Source: Pseudomonadota bacterium (GTDB lineage: Bacteria; Myxococcota; Bradymonadia; UBA4248). From it: a stretch of DNA of 11,307 nucleotides. Every line of letters begins with the position of its first letter. Position 1 is the stretch's first letter. The notes under the pieces were generated by a model. The model was given only the letters and a program-made list of their open reading frames with translations. It did not search any database and was not told the origin of the DNA. A program made the position numbers and the translations under genes. Below, piece by piece: positions 7,265 to 11,307 of the stretch. The stretch lies in contig JAGACY010000372.1 in the NCBI GenBank assembly GCA_017613855.1, forward strand, positions 1 to 11,307, in the 5' to 3' direction.

Positions 7265-7306
7265 GAATGATTAGAATTCTTTAGATAGACACGTGCGAAG
7301 CGGGGG
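7265..7306 (+). repeat. Direct repeat, copy 2
   Basis: Second copy of the repeat at 7112-7157. It shares TAGACACG and the surrounding GAATT/TTTAG block but has lost the perfect GGGCGACC hairpin. It lies immediately before the three bulged hairpins, so it may mark one edge of an inserted or duplicated repeat unit. Confidence 0.65.
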
Positions 7307-7317
7307 GATAAGATCGC

Positions 7318-7424
7318 GAGCCGTATTTGCGCAGCGAAATAGGCGAGCGCATGAGGGCGTATCGGCGAGCACAGCGCAGCCGATAGCCTGAAAGGCGAGT
7401 CGTATTGGCCGCAGGACAATAGAT
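7318..7424 (+). repeat. Array of three bulged hairpins with variable stems
   Basis: Hairpin 1: GCC 7320-7322, bulged G7323, TATTT 7324-7328, loop, AAATA 7337-7341, GGC 7342-7344. Hairpin 2: GGGC 7355-7358, bulged G7359, TATCGGC 7360-7366, loop 7367-7378, GCCGATA 7379-7385, GCCT 7386-7389. Hairpin 3: GTC 7399-7401, bulged G7402, TATTG 7403-7407, loop, CAATA 7417-7421, GAT 7422-7424. Each has a different outer and inner stem, yet all pair, with the bulged G and TA/TA step constant. Linkers contain GCGAG or ATGAG. Stem changes that keep pairing argue for selection on structure. The family is not one I can name. Confidence 0.75.
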
Positions 7425-7448
7425 GAGCGAAAAGAGGAAAAAAGAAAG

Positions 7449-8258
7449 ATGATCAAGATTGAAAGTGAGCGATTGGTCCTTTATCCGATTGAGAATGATG
7501 CGCTGAAATTGTTGATAGAGCAAGAGTCAAATGATGGGTTGAAACAGGCTTATTCTGAGATGCTGCAAGGGTGTCTGGATGATCCGGAACACAGAATATG
7601 GTACACTGCGTGGTTTATTGAGCTTAAGAGTCAACCGGGGACTGTCGTCGGCGATTTGAGTTTTAAAGGCCTGAATGCGGATGGTATGGTGGAAATCGGA
7701 TATGGTCTGAGAGATGGTTTTTGCGGGAATGGTTATATGAGAGAGGCCGTAAGGTCAATCTGTCCATGGGCCATGAAACAGGAGGGCGTCACAAGGGTCG
7801 AAGCGGAGGTTACGACGGATAACCGTGCATCGCACCGTGTGCTGTATCATGCAGGGTTTATTCCGACGGGCGTGTGTGGTGAAGAAGGTCCGCGTTTTTT
7901 GTATAGAACTGAAGGCAGTTTTATAACTGGATATCAAGTTTTAGAACGCAAGCCAACGGGTTCCGGCTATGATTTGAAGCTGAAAGTTTCGGTGGATGGT
8001 GAGATTCGCTATTTATATTATTCGGAGATGCCTGATCGCTGCTATATTCGCGGATGGAGTTTTTACGAAATCAGTGAATCCAATTATAATGCTAACAAGA
8101 GAGAACCTTATATTCGCTTTATTGGGTCGATTTCGGGAGACAATGACATTCGGGCTGATTATGTCGTCTATCGTGCGCTGAAAGAAGGTTTATATATAAA
8201 ATCGGAATGGGATTGTTGCTATGGGGATATCTATCTTGTAAAAGACCTTAAAAAATAA
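7449..8258 (+). CDS. GNAT family N-acetyltransferase with extra C-terminal domain
   Basis: 269 residues, beginning MIKIESERLVLYP, typical of the RimJ/RimL-type GNAT branch. The acetyl-CoA-binding core is visible: beta4 (MVEIGYGLRD, 80-89), the pyrophosphate loop FCGNGYMREA (91-100), then VTRVEAEV (114-121) and DNRASHRVLYHAGF (124-137), the usual N-x-x-S-x-x-V/L-x-x-x-G-F end of the fold. The fold finishes near residue 155. Residues of about 170-269 form an additional beta-rich domain with many Tyr and Trp (YLYYSEMP, YIRGWSFYEI, WDCCYGDIYLVK), which I cannot assign. The substrate is unknown; relatives modify ribosomal proteins, amino acids, small toxins or antibiotics. Translation start is supported by GAGG at 7434-7437, rather far, and by AAGAAAG just upstream. 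No independent promoter is evident. Confidence 0.85.
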   Translation: MIKIESERLVLYPIENDALKLLIEQESNDGLKQAYSEMLQGCLDDPEHRIWYTAWFIELKSQPGTVVGDLSFKGLNADGMVEIGYGLRDGFCGNGYMREAVRSICPWAMKQEGVTRVEAEVTTDNRASHRVLYHAGFIPTGVCGEEGPRFLYRTEGSFITGYQVLERKPTGSGYDLKLKVSVDGEIRYLYYSEMPDRCYIRGWSFYEISESNYNANKREPYIRFIGSISGDNDIRADYVVYRALKEGLYIKSEWDCCYGDIYLVKDLKK

Positions 8259-8337
8259 CTTTTTGCCAGAAATAAGACAGTTCTGAACAACGATTATGAT
8301 ACTTTGTTTATGGCGTATGGGGAAAGAGGAGAGTTCT

Positions 8338-8769
8338 ATGGAATATCACTTTTATGGCTGGGAACATGCGGATGCTGCTCCTGTGGATGATAGGTTTATG
8401 ATTATTCGGGATCCGCGCGTGCTTTATGATATGCTTTTGCAGATTTGGTGTGCTGAAACGTGTGCACCGCGCATGCGGGATGAATGGCGGCCTGAAAACA
8501 GGACACTGGGTCAGTGCTCCATAACGGCATTTTTAGCGCAAGATATTTTTGGCGGCAAGGTTTATGGTATTTTGCGTCCCGGCGGCAATTATCACTGCTA
8601 TAATGTTGCAGGGAATTGTACTTTTGATTTAACCAGTGAACAATTCGGTGGTGAACCATTGGATTACACCAATAATCCCGAGCAATTCAGGGAAGTACAT
8701 TTTGCCAAAGAAGAAAAACGGCTGCGTTATGAGTATTTAAAAGCGAAATTACTGGAAATGATTAGATAG
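8338..8769 (+). CDS. YunG-like small protein
   Basis: 143 residues. ATG 8338 is preferred because AGAGGAG lies at 8325-8331 with 6-nt spacing; an in-frame ATG at 8296 has no such site. The core reads WRPENRTLGQCSITAFLAQD (50-69), then FGGKVYG, NYHCYN and TFDLTSEQF. This order (W..N...GQC..TA...QD..GG, a Y/H-H-C/Y-Y-N turn, then D-L-T..Q-F) is that of the YunG family of small cytoplasmic proteins, whose function is not established. Cys60, His86 and Asp97 are spaced and ordered like a papain/NlpC-type Cys-His-Asp triad. I infer possible hydrolase or transferase chemistry, but nothing proves it. It starts 79 nt after the acetyltransferase, so they may share a transcript. There is no signal peptide. 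Confidence 0.68.
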   Translation: MEYHFYGWEHADAAPVDDRFMIIRDPRVLYDMLLQIWCAETCAPRMRDEWRPENRTLGQCSITAFLAQDIFGGKVYGILRPGGNYHCYNVAGNCTFDLTSEQFGGEPLDYTNNPEQFREVHFAKEEKRLRYEYLKAKLLEMIR

Positions 8770-8816
8770 TTTAAGACATTACAGTTTAGTCGGGGCGCAA
8801 TACACGGAATGCTTTC

Positions 8817-8978
8817 TTATGGTTTGTTTTTGAGATGCTCTTTGTAATCAGTCCTGGTTATACCGTATAAATAATAATCGCAGTATATATTTACCATTTT
8901 CCCTTCATGAATATGTCCCTCGCGTGTGAAGCCGGCATTTTCAAGCGTTGGGAAAATTCTGAACCATTCAAGTGTTTA
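8817..8978 (-). pseudogene. C-terminal remnant of a GNAT acetyltransferase
   Basis: On the minus strand, the frame ending at TAA (8819-8817) reads FPTLENAGFTREG, then VNIYCDYYLYGITRTDYKEH before the stop. This is a textbook end of a RimJ/RimL-type GNAT: a L-E-x-A-G-F-x-x-E-G turn, then a final D-x-x-x-Y-x-I/x-x-x-D-Y strand. Going upstream the frame meets a stop at 8978-8976 and the usual acetyl-CoA-binding motif cannot be found in any minus-strand frame. The 5' part has therefore been lost or scrambled, possibly by the repeats just beyond it. It differs in sequence from the intact GNAT at 7449-8258 and lies in the opposite orientation, so it is not a simple duplicate of that gene. Confidence 0.7.
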
Positions 8979-9007
8979 CTCGCTCTCATAAGCTGTTGTG
9001 CGTGCGA

Positions 9008-9035
9008 GACGCCCGCGTACCGACGCCCGCGTACC
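9008..9035 (+). repeat. Perfect 14-bp tandem duplication
   Basis: GACGCCCGCGTACC occurs twice head to tail at 9008-9021 and 9022-9035. The second copy supplies the left arm of the bulged hairpin at 9029-9049, so the hairpin arm appears to have been duplicated. Confidence 0.9.
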
Positions 9036-9049
9036 CAGAAGGGGGTAGC
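9029..9049 (+). repeat. Bulged hairpin, third locus of the family
   Basis: G9029-C9049 and C9030-G9048 form the outer pairs, G9031 is bulged, then TACCC (9032-9036) pairs with GGGTA (9043-9047) around AGAAGG. This is the same plan as 7318-7424, with another unrelated inner stem, and GCGAG lies just upstream (9005-9009). Confidence 0.6.
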
Positions 9050-9140
9050 TGATAGTGCATTTATCCTCCTTGCTTTGTTGATTTGCCGAAAATGCCCTCT
9101 CACGCAATATGAGATACCATTGGCAAACCCAATATAAGAC

Positions 9141-9155
9141 CTCACATCATGTGAG
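9141..9155. promoter_or_regulatory. 15-bp palindrome, possible operator
   Basis: CTCACAT and ATGTGAG flank a single central C as perfect inverted arms. It could be a binding site for a dimeric regulator or simply chance. The nearest downstream gene starts about 490 nt away, so a link to it is doubtful. Confidence 0.3.
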
Positions 9156-9516
9156 ATAAAAGGATGAAAATGCATAAAACCATGCAATTCTTATTGATAT
9201 AGGAATCAAAGGTATTTGAAGCTCAATGAAGTATTTTGCATGGTCGTTTTCATTGCTCGGCTCTTTGCACATCATTTGCCGCATAGGGGTGAACATTTGA
9301 TCTTAGTCGTTTTTTTGCAGCCATTGTGCAAATTCCGGAAAGTACCTTTGATATTAAAAAACTCGCCATAAAACATTGTGCAATCCCTCTCCACAATTGG
9401 GAAAAACGCAAGGTATCAGACACATGCACAGATACCAATTGTCCGGAATTTCCGTGTGTATGGTGATCCTCTTTGCCAAAGCATGCTCAAAAAAAAGATC
9501 ACAGTTGTGTGTTATG

Positions 9517-9534
9517 ACTCAGCCGGGGCTGAGT
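9517..9534. other. 8-bp perfect inverted repeat
   Basis: ACTCAGCC (9517-9524) and GGCTGAGT (9527-9534) are exact inverted arms separated by GG; as a hairpin it would have a 4-nt CGGG-type loop. It lies about 110 nt before the TPR-protein gene and could end an older transcript or act as a site in the leader. There is no T-run. Confidence 0.45.
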
Positions 9535-9569
9535 TGCAACCCATTGCAGAAAGGACATGCGGATTATGA

Positions 9570-9601
9570 TTGACAAAAGCTCTCCAATATGAATTGATAA
9601 T
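9570..9601 (+). promoter_or_regulatory. Possible promoter of the TPR-protein gene
   Basis: A perfect -35 TTGACA lies at 9570-9575. The best -10 is GATAAT at 9596-9601, but the spacer is 20 nt, longer than the preferred 17. The position, about 45 nt before the start codon, is suitable. A strong -35 with a poor or distant -10 could mean activator dependence. Confidence 0.35.
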
Positions 9602-9644
9602 AGCTGTGTATAGTCGGCACACCTGTTCACATTGGGAGATGAGC

Positions 9645-10466
9645 ATGCGTATAAGAAAAACGGCGTTAGAGGGAATGTTATTGGTTTTGTTGGGGGCAAG
9701 CAACGCGTACGCACAAAACTGCAATAATCTGGATCAAAATGCTGTCTGGAAACAGCTATTCCAGGAATATGCAGACCATTATCAAAGCGGCGAATACGCC
9801 AAAGCTCTCAAGACGACAGATAAACTTCAGGAAATCTGTAAAGACTCGCCCGTATTGAACTATGCAATATCGCGCACTTATCGTCAGTTGGATGATCATA
9901 TTAATGAAGTTAAATATATCCAGCGTGCGACTGATAATGCAGCCAAATTCAACGTGAACGAAGAAACACTCAAGACATTCTGGTTTGCGCGGTACGAAGC
10001 TGAAAACCCCGAAGCCTCTGCCAGTGCCCGAGAAAATAGCCAGCAGATCCTCGAGGAATTGAATGCTGCCCTCGAAGCTTCGCGTCAGCTGGTGGTAGCC
10101 AACGAGAAAAAGGAAATTGAACTCCAGTATAAAGAGGAGAATATTTATAAGAGTTTGATGTGGAGCGGCGTGGCTATTGGTGCTACAGGTATCGCAATGA
10201 CCGCTGCAGGTGGAGCGCTGATTGGAATTGTCGGTGAAAAAACGGTTGAACAAGAAAGAAATTTCAAAACTCAACAAGAACAAGTGCGTGTCGATTTCAG
10301 GTATCAATTGGGGCTGGGGCTACTGTGTGCAGGTGTATCTGCTGCTGTGGCGGGAGCAATCGCAGCGGGCTTTGGAGGCTATCTTTATAAGCGAGGCAAA
10401 CAATCCGAAGAGACCATTTCGTTTGTTCCACAGCCAACCGGTGCTTCATTATTCATTACATTTTAA
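9645..10466 (+). CDS. Exported TPR/coiled-coil protein with two membrane helices
   Basis: 273 residues from ATG 9645. This start has GGGAG at 9634-9638 with 6-nt spacing and opens a clean signal peptide (MRIRKTALEGMLLVLLGASNAYA, shown here only to note its A-Y-A end), cleaved before Gln24. The in-frame TTG at 9570 is better read as a -35 element. Residues of about 30-120 look like TPR helices (ALKTTDKLQEICKDSPVLNYAISRTYRQL). A coiled coil of about 120-165 is rich in Glu, Ala and Gln. Two Gly/Ala-rich hydrophobic helices follow (about 168-195 and 222-246), separated by a charged stretch. The protein should be membrane-anchored with its TPR part in the periplasm. No named family is recognised; similar designs are common in deltaproteobacteria. 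It is followed 22 nt later by a lipoprotein gene, which suggests an operon. Confidence 0.8.
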   Translation: MRIRKTALEGMLLVLLGASNAYAQNCNNLDQNAVWKQLFQEYADHYQSGEYAKALKTTDKLQEICKDSPVLNYAISRTYRQLDDHINEVKYIQRATDNAAKFNVNEETLKTFWFARYEAENPEASASARENSQQILEELNAALEASRQLVVANEKKEIELQYKEENIYKSLMWSGVAIGATGIAMTAAGGALIGIVGEKTVEQERNFKTQQEQVRVDFRYQLGLGLLCAGVSAAVAGAIAAGFGGYLYKRGKQSEETISFVPQPTGASLFITF

Positions 10467-10488
10467 GATTATATAGGGGCTTGCAGAT

Positions 10489-11307
10489 ATGAAAATTCGA
10501 TACATCATGTTATTGGTTGCAGTAGTAATGCTTTCTGGGTGCGATGATTGGCAGGATTCGAAGGCTGTAAAAAATGCTAAATCGAATCTACTGTTCGCAT
10601 GTGAGAATAGCGGTGGCGCTTATCTGGACTATACGATAAATGACAGCGCATTGGGTAAGAGGTGCTTTTGCTCAGATATCGCATGTGACGAAGGGGTTAA
10701 TTGTGTACAATCCTCTGATGGTTCTGCAATCTGTGCAGGGCAGACCGGTAGTTCATTTGAGAAAATGTGTGTTTCGAGTGGTGGGGAATATAATCAGACG
10801 TTAAATAGATGTCAGTGTAAAAAAGCTTGTTCTAAAGATGTGTATTGTCACAATTTGGGTGGTACTTATGAAAATGAAGAACAGAGCTGTGTCTTGAATA
10901 ATGTGGAAATTGATATATGTAAATCGTATTATTGTGATCGCCAGGAGGATAAAACTTTTAATGAGGATTGTAGCGTTACGGATTATTATGATGAAGTATT
11001 ACAAAAATGTAAGATTACAGATAAAGCTTTAACTAACACATGTGGATATGACGATGTGAATAGAAAATGTTATTATGATATTTTTTGTGATGATGGTGTC
11101 GTCTGTGACTTAACTACAAAACTGTGCGCGGGTACAACTGGTGATTCTTTCGAAAAACTGTGTGTTTCGAGTGGGGGGACAATTGATAGTAATGGTTCTT
11201 GTCTTTGTAATGGAAGTTTAGTTGCATGTAAGAATGGTGTTGTTTGTAAGTTCTCTAAAGATAAATACATCTGTGAGGATTTTTTAGATTATTGTTCATC
11301 GTCTGAT
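10489..11307 (+). CDS. Cys-rich lipoprotein with duplicated modules (partial, runs off the window)
   Basis: 273 codons are visible from ATG 10489 with no stop before the window ends. The signal peptide ends L-S-G-C (Cys18), so the protein is lipidated. About 29 cysteines are spread over the visible part in patterns such as C-x-C and C-x4-C-x5-C, implying many disulfides outside the cytoplasm. A module of about 60 residues occurs twice, starting near residues 59 and 194. Each copy has C-D-x-G-V-x-C, then AGxTGxSFEKxCVSSGG, then a C-x-C pair; the copies lie about 130 residues apart. The design resembles EGF-like or myxobacterial Cys-rich surface repeats, but I cannot name the domain. Codon use is strongly A/T-ending (TGT, GAT, AAT), unlike the upstream genes. 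GGGG at 10476-10479 may be its ribosome-binding site. It is probably co-transcribed with the TPR protein. Confidence 0.85.
   Translation, partial: MKIRYIMLLVAVVMLSGCDDWQDSKAVKNAKSNLLFACENSGGAYLDYTINDSALGKRCFCSDIACDEGVNCVQSSDGSAICAGQTGSSFEKMCVSSGGEYNQTLNRCQCKKACSKDVYCHNLGGTYENEEQSCVLNNVEIDICKSYYCDRQEDKTFNEDCSVTDYYDEVLQKCKITDKALTNTCGYDDVNRKCYYDIFCDDGVVCDLTTKLCAGTTGDSFEKLCVSSGGTIDSNGSCLCNGSLVACKNGVVCKFSKDKYICEDFLDYCSSSD

Larger units (their letters stand above)
7118..7448. other. 331-bp intergenic region with repeats and hairpins, no gene
   Basis: I find no convincing coding sequence on either strand. The region holds a 10-bp GGGCGACC-type hairpin (7140-7165), a pair of similar direct repeats (7112-7157 and 7265-7306), and a run of three bulged hairpins (7318-7424) that ends about 25 nt before the next start codon. 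The stretch 7166-7264 shows nothing recognisable beyond purine richness near its end. Confidence 0.8.
8770..9644. other. 875-bp intergenic region with gene remnant and repeats
   Basis: No intact gene is convincing. From left to right it holds a minus-strand GNAT remnant (8817-8978), a perfect 14-bp tandem duplication (9008-9035), a bulged hairpin (9029-9049), a 15-bp palindrome (9141-9155), a small perfect hairpin (9517-9534) and a possible promoter for the next gene. Two short stretches read like fragments of old proteins: the minus strand around 9305-9360 (QRYFPEFAQWLQKND then stop) and the plus strand around 9500-9569 (KITVVCYDSAGAEL). Neither has a supported start or family. The region looks like decayed accessory DNA. 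Confidence 0.7.

Noticed and set aside
7318..7424. The three hairpins as a CRISPR array
   Set aside because: The units are unequal in length and the constant part is short and lies at the stem foot. There are no identical direct repeats of 24-40 bp and no uniform spacers.
7118..8837. GNAT and YunG-like genes as integron cassettes with attC sites
   Set aside because: Small accessory genes next to bulged hairpins invited this idea, but I could not find the paired RYYYAAC / GTTRRRY core sites after either gene, and there is no integrase in the window.
8891..9187. 98-codon minus-strand open frame over the GNAT remnant
   Set aside because: It is in a different frame from the clear GNAT tail at 8817-8978, has no ribosome-binding site and reads through the 14-bp repeat.
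9376..9573. Two overlapping plus-strand frames of about 64 codons
   Set aside because: Neither has a good ribosome-binding site or recognisable family. The KITVVCYDSAGAEL stretch is suggestive of a decayed gene but not enough to call one.
9570..9644. TTG at 9570 as the start of the TPR protein
   Set aside because: It would put 25 polar residues before the signal peptide and uses what looks like a TTGACA -35 element. ATG 9645 has a Shine-Dalgarno sequence at the right distance and an ideal signal peptide.

Overview
The window looks like a Gram-negative chromosome of moderate GC. Three encoded proteins carry clear lipoprotein signals followed by long flexible linkers or beta-rich domains, a fourth (cut by the window end) is a Cys-rich lipoprotein, and one protein is a probable outer-membrane beta-barrel (DUF2490-like, ending in Phe). 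The Cys-rich lipoprotein and the TPR-plus-two-helix protein recall Myxococcota/Bradymonadota-type deltaproteobacterial lineages. That taxonomic guess is weak and rests on gene style only.

Region 1 (1-5558, + strand) is a tight surface-associated cluster. It holds the 3' end of a VTC-type polyphosphate-polymerase-domain protein, a DUF4956 membrane protein, a DUF2490-like beta-barrel and two tandem paralogous lipoproteins of the Cthe_2159-like carbohydrate-binding beta-helix family. The first three genes overlap by 8 bp at each junction and the fourth follows after 12 nt, so they are probably one transcript. A 145-nt gap before the second paralog holds two stacked hairpins, the second a 29-bp stem followed by eight T. 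VTC + DUF4956 + CotH/Cthe_2159 neighbourhoods recur in bacteria. Their joint biochemical role is not settled, and a role in building or modifying an extracellular polymer is my inference.

Region 2 (5559-7117): a convergent terminator-like hairpin, a minus-strand lipoprotein of unknown function, divergent promoters, and a NAD(P)H-dependent FMN reductase-family flavoprotein.

Region 3 (7118-9644) looks accessory. It has a GNAT acetyltransferase with an extra C-terminal domain, a small YunG-like protein, a decayed GNAT fragment on the minus strand, and intergenic DNA rich in hairpins and direct repeats.

Region 4 (9645-11307): an exported TPR/coiled-coil protein with two Gly/Ala-rich membrane helices, followed 22 nt downstream by an AT-rich, Cys-rich lipoprotein with internal duplications that runs off the window.

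The most unusual signal is a family of six hairpins at three loci (3372-3463, 7318-7424, 9029-9049). All share one architecture: a short outer stem, a single bulged G on the 5' side, a TA/TA step, then a stem whose sequence and length change from copy to copy while pairing is kept. The first locus is in the opposite orientation to the other two. I do not recognise this family.
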